A DNA stretch of 12,407 bases from Spirochaeta sp. (GCA_030635565.1 DAOVYP010000028.1:1-12407), one strand, 5' to 3'; counted from the stretch's first letter, positions 1 to 6,578 are shown. Notes: generated from the sequence alone by a model not told the origin. A program made the numbers and translations.

Positions 1-1234
1 TGAGGATTTCATCGGTTACCCCCGGAAGCAGGTGTTCGGCTTCGGGGATCATTTCCATATAGAATCTCTCGGCAATATCGTAAAAACCGTGCCATTGCAC
101 ATAATCGGGACCCATCATGGCGAGTCCATTCCGGGCTCTTCTGCCTTCATGGTGCCAGAGATAGAACCAGATCCAGTCCATATGTTCATTGAAGGGGATA
201 TCATCGAGTACTCCGGCTTCCGTCAGCTCTGTGATAATGTCCTTACCGGGAATCGCGAATTTTTCATTGTAAAGTTCAATCCCGGCGTCGTACTGTTGAT
301 AGAAGTTTTCAACGTATTCCGGGCTGTGGCAGGTCATGCAGACTTCCTGCATCGACTTCCTTTTAGCATCGGAATCCTCGGTTTTAAAAGAGACTGCGGC
401 CCTGATATTCCAGGAGAGCCGCTTCCCGATATCATGTGTCCGCCCCTGGTTCAAGGTTGCCGAAACATGACAGGTTGCGCAGGTGGGCGCGGCGCTGTAA
501 TCCCGGCCCAGCACCCAGGACGAGGAATCCATATTCATCTCGTCCGTATGGCTCCGGTAGGCGATATTGTGCTTCGATTCCGTATAAACTTCCATCTGGG
601 GATGGTCGGGTCCAAGGTGACAGCGGCCGCAGGTTTCGGGGGCCCTTGCCTGGGCCAGAGAGAAGTCGTGCCGGGAGTGACAGGCGGCGCAGGAACCGGT
701 GGATCCGTCGGGATTAACCCGGCCGATTCCGAAATTGGGCCATGTATCGGCGGTGAGTTTTCCGTCATCGGCGACTTTGACGAAGGAACCATGGCACTGC
801 TGGCAACCGTTCACCGAAGCGCTTGGACCTTCCACTACTTCCCCGAGGAAATTGTCCAGGCTGCCCAGCACTTCACCGGCTTTGGCGTGATGGGAAGCAG
901 TGAATTGTTCCGCCTCCAGAGCATGGCATTCGGCGCAGTCCGTCGGGGATACGATTGTCGCGACAAAAGCGTCAAAATGCTCGAAACCGTCGATATCACC
1001 CTCATCGGCAAAGTGGCACTCTGCGCAACCGACGCCGACGTCGCTGTGCCCGCTTCCCTTCCAACTGGCGACGATGGAGGGAGTTTTTTTGGTATGACAT
1101 TCCAGGCAGCGTCTCGAGTCCGAAGTCACGACGGCATTTGATGTGTTCAGAATCAGGGCCTGGTTTTTCTCGATTGAGCATGAGACCGTCAGGGCCAGCA
1201 TGACCAGGATGGTCAGATAAATGCTTGTCCTCAT
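1..1234 (-). CDS. hao: Octaheme c-type cytochrome, hydroxylamine oxidoreductase (HAO) family, 3' end outside window
   Basis: The first 411 residues are in the window; the C-terminus lies beyond base 1. Start ATG at 1234 has a GGGAGG ribosome site six bases upstream. Residues 1-19 form a short hydrophobic signal ending LALTVSC-S, a relaxed lipobox (Cys19), so the mature protein may be a lipoprotein on the periplasmic side. Eight CXXCH heme motifs begin at C43, C70, C100, C144, C182, C202, C252 and C299. After them comes the HAO-family C-terminal signature: DWIWFYLWHHEGRRAR (353-368) then MMGPDYVQWHGFYD. Family members oxidise hydroxylamine or hydrazine, or run in reverse as nitrite/hydroxylamine reductases. 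In HAO the oxidative forms carry a heme crosslinked to tyrosine; whether Tyr378 is equivalent cannot be settled here. It is the last visible gene of the nqr-like operon, 16 bp after the ferritin-like gene, so a reductive role fed by that complex is my inference. The heme count and family are clear; the substrate is not. Confidence 0.88.
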   Translation of the reverse strand, partial: MRTSIYLTILVMLALTVSCSIEKNQALILNTSNAVVTSDSRRCLECHTKKTPSIVASWKGSGHSDVGVGCAECHFADEGDIDGFEHFDAFVATIVSPTDCAECHALEAEQFTASHHAKAGEVLGSLDNFLGEVVEGPSASVNGCQQCHGSFVKVADDGKLTADTWPNFGIGRVNPDGSTGSCAACHSRHDFSLAQARAPETCGRCHLGPDHPQMEVYTESKHNIAYRSHTDEMNMDSSSWVLGRDYSAAPTCATCHVSATLNQGRTHDIGKRLSWNIRAAVSFKTEDSDAKRKSMQEVCMTCHSPEYVENFYQQYDAGIELYNEKFAIPGKDIITELTEAGVLDDIPFNEHMDWIWFYLWHHEGRRARNGLAMMGPDYVQWHGFYDIAERFYMEMIPEAEHLLPGVTDEIL

Positions 1235-1250
1235 TTTTTCCTCCCTCGCA

Positions 1251-1688
1251 TCAGTAATAATCTCGAAGGCTTCTGAGCCTTTCCGCGTGTTCGGCCTCAA
1301 AAACGGCCAATCCCTTGATGAATTCCTTGAAATCGCCCGATACCGAGGCTGCCGCGTTGTTGTACATGGCCTCGGCGTGTACTTCTCTATTTATGGCCAG
1401 GGATATCAGGTCCGCTATCGACATTCCCTCATCGTACTTGTCAGGCATGGATAATTTGAACTCGGGCGGGAACTGGATAAAGGCCCGGCTATTACCGGCA
1501 TCGTATTCCCTGAGCAGTTGGGCATGGGCCTCTTCCTGTTTTTCCAGGAGCTCGGCAAGTGCCTTTACCGGTTCGGCGAGATTTTTCTTGAGCATGACCC
1601 GGTAAAAAGCGGCCGAATCCTCTTCGAATTCCACCGCAAGCTTCAGAAATTCGGCGATGGACAGGAAATTTTCCTTAGAATTTGTCAT
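1251..1688 (-). CDS. Ferritin-like / rubrerythrin-type diiron protein, no rubredoxin domain
   Basis: This is a 145-residue, mostly helical soluble protein with no signal peptide, so probably cytoplasmic. It has the four-helix diiron pattern: E22-x6-Y29 in helix 1, E52-x2-H55 in helix 2, E102-x6-Y109 in helix 3 and E131-x2-H134 in helix 4. This matches the ferritin-like domain of rubrerythrins, which reduce peroxide or handle iron. The C-terminal rubredoxin [Fe(SCys)4] domain of classical rubrerythrin is absent; there are no cysteines, so any electron donor is a separate protein. I chose ATG at 1688 (MTNSKENF), which has GAGAGG upstream and overlaps the nqrF stop by 14 bp; a start further up at 1721 would run deeper into nqrF. 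It lies between nqrF and the octaheme cytochrome gene, so it is co-expressed with them. A role in protecting the complex or supplying heme iron is only inference. Confidence 0.85.
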   Translation of the reverse strand: MTNSKENFLSIAEFLKLAVEFEEDSAAFYRVMLKKNLAEPVKALAELLEKQEEAHAQLLREYDAGNSRAFIQFPPEFKLSMPDKYDEGMSIADLISLAINREVHAEAMYNNAAASVSGDFKEFIKGLAVFEAEHAERLRSLRDYY

Positions 1689-2751
1689 ACCATATCCTCT
1701 CTTCCGGAACGCCCTTGGCAATAAGGACGGCCGTGACGGCGTCGATCATTATGGGAGGTCCGCACAGGTAGGCTTCGCCGTGGATATCCCCGGGTAACTC
1801 TTTTTCCATGACAGTGTGAATGAAGCCGGTTTTCCCTGTCCAATCATCAGCAGGCTCCGAAAGTGCCGGGAAGTATTTGAGTCCTGATTCACGAGCGGCC
1901 AGATCGACGAATTGTTCATGATCGTAGAGATCTGCAGTACTTTTGGCGCCATAATAGAGCCAGAGCATCCTGTTCATGTTATGTCTGTCCCAGTAGAGCA
2001 GAATTGACTTTATGGGAGCCAGACCGACTCCTCCGGCGACGCAGATTATGTCTCTGTGTGAATCATGCCTCAGAAAGAAGTCGCCGTAAGGTCCGGAGAA
2101 TTCCAGGGGTTCCCCGACAGAGAGGGAATGGATGTAGGTAGAGCCCAGTCCATCCGGAATGAGTTTTACGTTTATCTCGATTCGGTCGTGCTCGTCGGGA
2201 CAGCTGGCCATGGAGTAGGCCCGGTAATCAATCTCCGGTCCGGCAGGTATCTTGACCTGGACGTATTGACCCGGTTTGTAGGCAATCTCATCGTCCCCGA
2301 ACAGGGTAATCCCGACTCTCCTGATATCGACAGTCAATGGATCAAAAACAGTGATTCGCCCTGTGTATTCCCTGATATTCAGGTACTCTTCGGGGATGTA
2401 CAGCTTCATGTCGTTCTTGACTTTCAACTGACAGGTGAGTCTGTAGCCTTCCCGTTTCTCCGCTGAGCTGAGCATCAGTTCTTCAGTGGGAAGAACCCCG
2501 CCTCCGCCTTCGGTGACGATCAGCTTGCAGTATCCGCAGGTTCCCTTGCCGCCGCAGGCCGAAGGAATGAAATACTTGCTTTCGAACAAATTTCTCAGAA
2601 GTGTCGAACCGCCCCTGGCCTGAATCTCCTTGTCGTCGTTGATGGTAAGGGTGCAGGGACCGTAATTGTTGATTACCCTGTCCATGAAAATCAGGAGCAG
2701 CGCGATAATCAGGGCGAAGGAATTCGAAAAAATCAGGGCTTTGAGAATCAT
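1675..2751 (-). CDS. nqrF: Na+-translocating NADH:quinone reductase subunit F (NADH-oxidising flavoprotein)
   Basis: This 358-residue protein is the NADH entry point of an Nqr complex. An N-terminal membrane anchor (about residues 3-22) is followed by a plant-type [2Fe-2S] domain with C66, C72, C75 and C107. A ferredoxin-reductase module follows: RAYSMAS (177-183) binds FAD, GGVGLAP (240-246) and LCGPP (329-333) form the NADH side. The order anchor, 2Fe-2S, FAD, NADH is diagnostic of NqrF and differs from RnfB, which carries several [4Fe-4S] clusters. The protein is somewhat shorter than the roughly 400-residue enterobacterial/Vibrio forms. ATG at 2751 overlaps the nqrE stop as ATGA, which fixes the start; the open frame upstream of this is only the antisense-frame shadow of nqrE. 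By family knowledge it takes a hydride from NADH through FAD to the 2Fe-2S centre and then to the intramembrane iron-sulfur cluster of NqrD/E. Confidence 0.95.
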   Translation of the reverse strand: MILKALIFSNSFALIIALLLIFMDRVINNYGPCTLTINDDKEIQARGGSTLLRNLFESKYFIPSACGGKGTCGYCKLIVTEGGGGVLPTEELMLSSAEKREGYRLTCQLKVKNDMKLYIPEEYLNIREYTGRITVFDPLTVDIRRVGITLFGDDEIAYKPGQYVQVKIPAGPEIDYRAYSMASCPDEHDRIEINVKLIPDGLGSTYIHSLSVGEPLEFSGPYGDFFLRHDSHRDIICVAGGVGLAPIKSILLYWDRHNMNRMLWLYYGAKSTADLYDHEQFVDLAARESGLKYFPALSEPADDWTGKTGFIHTVMEKELPGDIHGEAYLCGPPIMIDAVTAVLIAKGVPEERIWYDKF

Positions 2752-3326
2752 AAGCCGGCTACTCCGGTAAATCCAATGAATCCCAGAGCCATGATTCCGG
2801 CAATAATGGCGGTAATCCCCGGGTCCCCGAAATTTCTCAGGGGTTTGGAGAATACAAGATTCCTCCTGAGTCCGCCCATGGTGATGATGGCCAGCAGCCA
2901 CCCGACACCGGATCCGAAGGAGTACAGGACGGTTTCGATGAAGCCGTAGGATCGGAGGACCATAAAGAGAGATATTCCCAGGATGGCGCAGTTGACCGTA
3001 ATCAGGGGCAGGAAGATTCCGAAGGAAAGATAGAGTATGGGAAAATATCGATCGATGACGATTTCCAGTATCTGGACGATGGTTGCTATTGTCACGATGA
3101 AGACCAGGAACTGAAGGTATTCGAGTCCCAGAGGCACCAGAATGATATTCTGTATGAGCCAATTCGCGGATGCGGTGAGGGTCATCACCATGGTGACGGC
3201 CATCCCCATACCGGCGGCAACGTGAATCTGCTTGGAGATGGTGACGAAGGGGCACATCCCGAGGAAGTACGTGAGTGCGATGTTGCTGGTGATAACCGAG
3301 GCGAAAAGCAGGAGAACCGGATTCAT
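2748..3326 (-). CDS. nqrE: Na+-translocating NADH:quinone reductase subunit E, integral membrane
   Basis: This 192-residue, very hydrophobic protein has about six membrane helices and belongs to the NqrE/RnfA family. Signature stretches are FLGMCPFVTISK near residue 21 and NCAILG near 112. Cys25 and Cys113 in these motifs correspond to the family cysteines that help hold an intramembrane iron-sulfur cluster shared with NqrD. The length is close to the family norm (about 195-200). Both ends are fixed by 4-bp ATGA overlaps: with nqrD upstream at 3323-3326 and nqrF downstream at 2748-2751, implying translational coupling. NqrE and RnfA are close homologues; I call it NqrE because the partner F and B subunits are of Nqr type. 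Confidence 0.93.
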   Translation of the reverse strand: MNPVLLLFASVITSNIALTYFLGMCPFVTISKQIHVAAGMGMAVTMVMTLTASANWLIQNIILVPLGLEYLQFLVFIVTIATIVQILEIVIDRYFPILYLSFGIFLPLITVNCAILGISLFMVLRSYGFIETVLYSFGSGVGWLLAIITMGGLRRNLVFSKPLRNFGDPGITAIIAGIMALGFIGFTGVAGL

Positions 3327-3991
3327 GACTCACTCCTCCGGTTTCGAATGGTGTTGATAATCAGAATAAAGGTTCCCAAAGCGAAGAAGGCCCCTGGAGG
3401 AATCGTGAAGAGGGCGATGCGCGGCAATTCACCGGGTAATACTGTAAACCCGAGAATCGATCCGAAGCCGATCAACTCCCTGAATATCGATATGAGTGTC
3501 AGCGAGAACGTGTAACCCAGCCCGACTCCCAATGCGTCCATCACCGAAAGACCGACGGAGTTGTTTATGGCATAGGCTTCGGCCCGGCCCATGAGTATGC
3601 AGTTTGTAATAATCAGGGCGACATAGGGTCCGAGAGCCTTGCTGGCTTCCGGAAGAACTATCTTGAGAATCAGGTCTACCGTGATAACCAGGCTCGAGAT
3701 GATGAGCATATACGCAATCATTCTCACCCGATCCGGTATCAGGTTTCTGAGTGAGCTGATAATGGCTGAATTGACCACCAGAACCAGGGTGACCGCCGCA
3801 CTCATCACGAGGGCATTGCTCACGAGGTTGGTGACGGCCAGTGTGGAGCAGAGTCCCAGCATCATGCCGAAGATGGGATTGTTGTGCCAGACCCCTTCTT
3901 TGAACACCATCCAGCTTTTGGTTTTGAGAAGCTTGTATCCCTTCTGGGGGATTTTCAGATTCACCGAATTCTGATTAGCCGAATCACCCAT
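3323..3991 (-). CDS. nqrD: Na+-translocating NADH:quinone reductase subunit D, integral membrane
   Basis: This 222-residue membrane protein of the NqrD/RnfE family has about six membrane helices after a polar N-terminal stretch of some 30 residues. Recognisable parts are NNPIFGMMLGLCSTLAVT (residues 37-54), TNCILMGRAEAYA (129-141) and the MDALGVGLGY loop near 151. Cys48 and Cys131 match the two cysteines that, with those of NqrE, bind the intramembrane iron-sulfur cluster, so all four ligands are intact in this operon. Start choice: ATG at 3991 has GGGGG six bases upstream. A TTG at 3997 in the same frame would overlap the nqrC stop by 4 bp but would leave no gap to the G-run, so I prefer the ATG; the difference is two residues. 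Confidence 0.92.
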   Translation of the reverse strand: MGDSANQNSVNLKIPQKGYKLLKTKSWMVFKEGVWHNNPIFGMMLGLCSTLAVTNLVSNALVMSAAVTLVLVVNSAIISSLRNLIPDRVRMIAYMLIISSLVITVDLILKIVLPEASKALGPYVALIITNCILMGRAEAYAINNSVGLSVMDALGVGLGYTFSLTLISIFRELIGFGSILGFTVLPGELPRIALFTIPPGAFFALGTFILIINTIRNRRSES

Positions 3992-3993
3992 AT

Positions 3994-4563
3994 TCAACCC
4001 CCGAAATCCCGTTTCAGGTTCTCAAGCCCCTCGTTTATCAGCGCTTCGAGGGCCTGGCTCGTTTTCGTTGCTCCGGAGATGGCATCAACTTCATTGGCCG
4101 CTATTGCGAATTTAACAATCCTGACCTGCGGCTCGATGTAGAGCCCGGTAAATGAGTCCTGGAAGGCCTTTTCGGAAATACGGCCGCCCAGTCCCGGCGT
4201 CTCTCCCTGGGAAAGAACCCTGAGTCCGAAAAGCTCCGATTTGTCAATTTCCACGGCGATAAGGACTTCTATCAGGCTCCAGAGACCCGGTCCCCGGGAC
4301 TTGAAGGCGACAGTATCGCGATCCGCTTCCTTCCCGACGTAATAGACATGAGTCCCCCTTTCGACCGTATCAAACCAATCGGAGAAATCCGATTCCACGG
4401 TCTCTTCGTTGAAGGGATAGCCGTACAGATTCAGAATGTCCGCGTAAAGACGCCGGTTGAAAACCGCCGAGGCCTTTTCATACGCGAGATTTCCGCCGGT
4501 TAGCAGCAGGGTGCAAATCGTGAAGAGGACAAGAAGGAAAACCACCATCCGGAAATCTTTCAT
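3994..4563 (-). CDS. nqrC: Na+-translocating NADH:quinone reductase subunit C, covalent-FMN protein
   Basis: This 189-residue protein has one N-terminal membrane helix (about residues 5-23) and an extracytoplasmic FMN-binding domain. GPGLWS (91-96) and GETPGLGGRIS (120-130) are NqrC/RnfG landmarks. DAISGATKTS (160-169) contains the flavinylation motif SGAT, with Thr166 the expected phosphoester site for FMN. It is clearly shorter than the usual NqrC (about 255 residues) and closer to RnfG length. ATG at 4563 overlaps the nqrB stop as ATGA. FMN attachment requires an ApbE flavin transferase, and no apbE lies in this window. As the only flavin domain of the complex facing outside, it is the natural hand-off point to the operon's octaheme cytochrome; that hand-off is inference. 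Confidence 0.92.
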   Translation of the reverse strand: MKDFRMVVFLLVLFTICTLLLTGGNLAYEKASAVFNRRLYADILNLYGYPFNEETVESDFSDWFDTVERGTHVYYVGKEADRDTVAFKSRGPGLWSLIEVLIAVEIDKSELFGLRVLSQGETPGLGGRISEKAFQDSFTGLYIEPQVRIVKFAIAANEVDAISGATKTSQALEALINEGLENLKRDFGG

Positions 4564-5486
4564 GCGCCGGCCTTCCTGAAACGCCTCTGAAGTATCCCGT
4601 AATCGATGATGCCCCCGAAGATTCCCGCCAGAATAACGGCAAAAAGAATACCATCCGGAAAGGCTGAAAATCGACGGATAACGGCTCCGGCTATACCGGC
4701 GACGATTCCGGAGATCCACCGGCCCCGGACGGTTCGGGATATCGTCCGGTGATCCGGGAGGATGAAGAAGGCCGTCAGCAGTGTATTCCCGATCAGCAGG
4801 TCGGCGGCGCCCAGGGCCGTTTCGGGAGAAACCAGATTGATGAGAAAAAATGTGGCTGCATAGGAGAGAATGAAGGTGAAACAGATCCGATAATCAACGG
4901 CTTGCAGAAGCAGCAGGAGAATGCCGAGGACGATGATGACGAGGGGATAGGCGGCGCCGGCAGTCTGGGGAAAGGCGCCTCTGAGCAGCGCGGGAGCCAG
5001 GCCGGAGCCTGATTCCGAAAAAAGGATGTATGGGTTGTCCACTGTTGGAACACCGGCACCCCAGTGAGAAAATCCGGTAAGAACTCCGGAAAAGGGATAG
5101 ACATAGCTGTAGCCGAAAACCTGGGAGAAACTTAAGGTGGCGAATGTCCAGCCGAAGGCCGTGGGAGAAACAATCGCCCTGCCGTGCCCTCCGAAGAACA
5201 CCACGATGATAATCAGGGTGAAAATGATGGCCAGGGATGACTGCAGCAACGGAAGTGCCGGTGGAAGTACGAGGGGGATGAGAAGCCAGGCCGTGACGGT
5301 ATACCCTCTGTCTTTCTCTTTCTGTATTCTTCTGGCTCCCTCTTCAATAAGGACGCCCAGTATGCAGGAGATTGCCAGGAGGGCGGCAAGTCGCCATCCG
5401 TAGCGCCCGATCCCCAGGACATACAGGGGTAAAACCGCCAGAGAGATGATGTAATCGTTTCTCTGGGATCTATGAAGCGTCGGCAT
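4560..5486 (-). CDS. nqrB: Na+-translocating NADH:quinone reductase subunit B, short form with degenerate FMN-attachment motif
   Basis: This 308-residue polytopic membrane protein of the NqrB/RnfD family has about 8-10 helices. NqrB-specific matches are GYTVTAWLLIPLVLPPALPL (residues 61-80), FFGGHGRAIVSPTAFGW (97-113) and the C-terminal FPDGILFAVILAGIFGGIIDY (276-296). Vibrio-type NqrB is about 410 residues, so this form is roughly 100 shorter, mostly at the N-terminus and in the loop after residue 120. That loop normally carries FSGAT with the threonine that binds FMN covalently. Here the matching place reads PFSGVLTGFS (131-140), with the SGAT threonine replaced, so covalent FMN here is doubtful. 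ATG at 5486 is chosen for a perfect GGAGG five bases upstream; it overlaps the preceding gene by 17 bp. In the family this subunit forms the cation channel and quinone site. Confidence 0.9.
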   Translation of the reverse strand: MPTLHRSQRNDYIISLAVLPLYVLGIGRYGWRLAALLAISCILGVLIEEGARRIQKEKDRGYTVTAWLLIPLVLPPALPLLQSSLAIIFTLIIIVVFFGGHGRAIVSPTAFGWTFATLSFSQVFGYSYVYPFSGVLTGFSHWGAGVPTVDNPYILFSESGSGLAPALLRGAFPQTAGAAYPLVIIVLGILLLLLQAVDYRICFTFILSYAATFFLINLVSPETALGAADLLIGNTLLTAFFILPDHRTISRTVRGRWISGIVAGIAGAVIRRFSAFPDGILFAVILAGIFGGIIDYGILQRRFRKAGA

Positions 5487-6477
5487 TGATGCCTCCGATT
5501 CCTGTACTGAGCGGGATATTGGACGGACAGACATGGGTGCAGAGCCCGCAATGAAAGCAGAGATCGGCTCCGAGGGAGTCCAGATCTTCAGCACCACTCT
5601 CAGCGAAGTGGTACAGGATGCTGGGGGAAAGCCCCGCCCGGCATACTGATGAACATGCCAGGCAGTTGCAGCAGGGACGCCGGGTGTCCAGGGAGTCGGA
5701 AAAGTTCCTGTAAGACAGTTTCCTTCGAACCGAGGGACGGTTCAGAATCCCGGTCCTGGTGACATCAAGGCGCCGCATCTCACCTGCTATGGCTATCACG
5801 GCGGTTTCCGGTTCGATGGTTTCCTCAGGATCCAGTTCTCTGCGGGTCAGGGGATTGAATATCACCTGATCTTTCTCCGGCGTCACATTCGTTTTGGAAA
5901 GATATTCAGAAAGAAATGAAACGATATCCTTTACCTGTGAACCCCCGGGGGCCCTGACCCGGAAGATCAATTCAGATCCCCAATGAACATGGATGTACCT
6001 GACATCATCAAATGTTTTGCCGCAGACGGCCTGGTACAGTCTCCCGGCTTCGGCAGCTGTGAGAACGATGCCTTCAAAAGAGCTTCTATTGAAATCTCCG
6101 GTAAAATCTCCCTGATACCCATCGAGACCGGCAATCACCACATGTTTTACCCCGAAGCGGGATTTGATTGCCGTCATAGTGGTATCCGGATCTCCGATGA
6201 GATCGAGATCTTTCTGTTCCCGCATACCCTGAAGAGGGAGATCGGCCCTGAAATCAACAGTCAATCGGTCCGGTTGTGAACTGGCCCACCAGCTGCGCTT
6301 TTCAGGGGTTATGAGTTCCAGGAAATCCATTAAGTTCGAAGTATCAGGAGATTTGATTGTCGAGGTACTTTTCATGTCCAAAGCTTCGTACTTCAAATCA
6401 GTTCCTTGAGGATCTTTCAAAATCACCATTCTGAAAGATTCTCCAGTATGGGGTCGAAAAGTTATTTTCTTATACAT
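5470..6477 (-). CDS. rnfC: RnfC-like iron-sulfur subunit replacing NqrA
   Basis: This 335-residue soluble protein sits first in the operon, where nqrA normally lies. Its C-terminus is that of RnfC: two [4Fe-4S] motifs, C269-x2-C272-x2-C275-x3-C279 and C307-x2-C310-x2-C313-x3-C317, the second ending CPSNIPL. True NqrA has no iron-sulfur cluster. Residues about 137-190 (GIVLTAAEAGRLYQAVCGK onward) resemble the domain shared by NqrA and RnfC. The first 130 residues are divergent, and I see no glycine-rich NADH/FMN loop of the kind found in full RnfC (about 430 residues or more), so it probably does not oxidise NADH itself. Start: ATG at 6477 has only a weak AGAAAAG site and lies in the loop of a perfect inverted repeat; ATG at 6429 (17th codon) is an alternative. 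It overlaps nqrB by 17 bp. Family identity of the C-terminus is firm; the subunit's exact role is inferred. Confidence 0.82.
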   Translation of the reverse strand: MYKKITFRPHTGESFRMVILKDPQGTDLKYEALDMKSTSTIKSPDTSNLMDFLELITPEKRSWWASSQPDRLTVDFRADLPLQGMREQKDLDLIGDPDTTMTAIKSRFGVKHVVIAGLDGYQGDFTGDFNRSSFEGIVLTAAEAGRLYQAVCGKTFDDVRYIHVHWGSELIFRVRAPGGSQVKDIVSFLSEYLSKTNVTPEKDQVIFNPLTRRELDPEETIEPETAVIAIAGEMRRLDVTRTGILNRPSVRRKLSYRNFSDSLDTRRPCCNCLACSSVCRAGLSPSILYHFAESGAEDLDSLGADLCFHCGLCTHVCPSNIPLSTGIGGINADAS

Positions 6478-6490
6478 GAAATAACTTTTC
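6456..6490 (-). repeat. Perfect 12-bp inverted repeat spanning the rnfC-like start codon
   Basis: Arms GAAAAGTTATTT (6456-6467) and AAATAACTTTTC (6479-6490) are exact reverse complements separated by 11 bases that contain the predicted ATG (6475-6477). In the mRNA the start codon would sit in the loop, and the only Shine-Dalgarno-like bases (AGAAAAG) in the stem. It could be a translational control hairpin or an operator. The symmetry is certain; the function is not. Confidence 0.6.
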
Positions 6491-6500
6491 TAAGGATCTG

Positions 6501-6534
6501 GGTAATTTTAAAATCGGGGATTTTTAAAATTACC
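6501..6534. repeat. Perfect 13-bp AT-rich inverted repeat in operon leader
   Basis: Arms GGTAATTTTAAAA (6501-6513) and TTTTAAAATTACC (6522-6534) are exact reverse complements with an 8-base loop. On the plus strand six T residues follow (6535-6540), which looks like a weak intrinsic terminator. No plus-strand gene ends just before it; it lies in the minus-strand leader, 24 bp before the ATG at 6477. An operator, or a barrier to antisense transcription, are both possible. Confidence 0.55.
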
Positions 6535-6540
6535 TTTTTT

Positions 6541-6558
6541 GATTAATTAATGTTAATC
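6541..6558. promoter_or_regulatory. Short inverted repeat GATTAA-N6-TTAATC, possible promoter/operator segment
   Basis: The six-base arms are exact complements around a TTAATG spacer, between the FNR-type box and the larger palindrome. On the minus strand this stretch reads as very AT-rich DNA (TTAATTAAT) and is the likeliest place for the -10 region of the nqr-like operon. No good -35/-10 pair can be fixed, as is common for activator-dependent promoters. Confidence 0.3.
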
Positions 6559-6564
6559 TATAAA

Positions 6565-6578
6565 TTGATATCGATCAA
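6565..6578. promoter_or_regulatory. FNR/CRP-family operator, perfect TTGAT-N4-ATCAA
   Basis: TTGATATCGATCAA is an exact match to the binding consensus of the oxygen sensor FNR and of related NO/nitrite regulators (DNR/NnrR type). Its centre is about 94 bp before the ATG of the RnfC-like gene and it lies after the stop of the leftward gene ending at 6641, so the nqr-like/octaheme operon is the obvious target. A class II activator site would put the transcription start near 6530. This fits anaerobic or nitrogen-oxide induction. The regulator gene is not in the window. Confidence 0.72.

Noticed and set aside
32..1141. Long plus-strand open frame of 369 codons
   Set aside because: It is antisense to the octaheme cytochrome, whose minus-strand frame has eight CXXCH motifs, a signal peptide and a good ribosome site. 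The plus-strand product has no recognisable domain.
2752..3333. Upstream extension of the nqrF frame to 552 residues
   Set aside because: This stretch is the out-of-frame shadow of nqrE. The nqrF start is fixed by the ATGA overlap and the membrane-anchor sequence that follows.
5487..5597. Upstream extension of nqrB by 37 residues
   Set aside because: It would overlap the RnfC-like iron-sulfur region; ATG at 5486 has a perfect GGAGG site and a sensible N-terminus.
6501..6540. Intrinsic terminator on the plus strand (AT-rich stem plus T6)
   Set aside because: No plus-strand gene precedes it, the stem is nearly all A/T, and it lies in the leader of the leftward operon. Treated as an inverted repeat of unknown function.
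6541..6558. Rex (redox repressor) site
   Set aside because: The arms GATTAA/TTAATC have a six-base spacer and do not fit the TTGTTAA/TTAACAA-type Rex consensus well enough.
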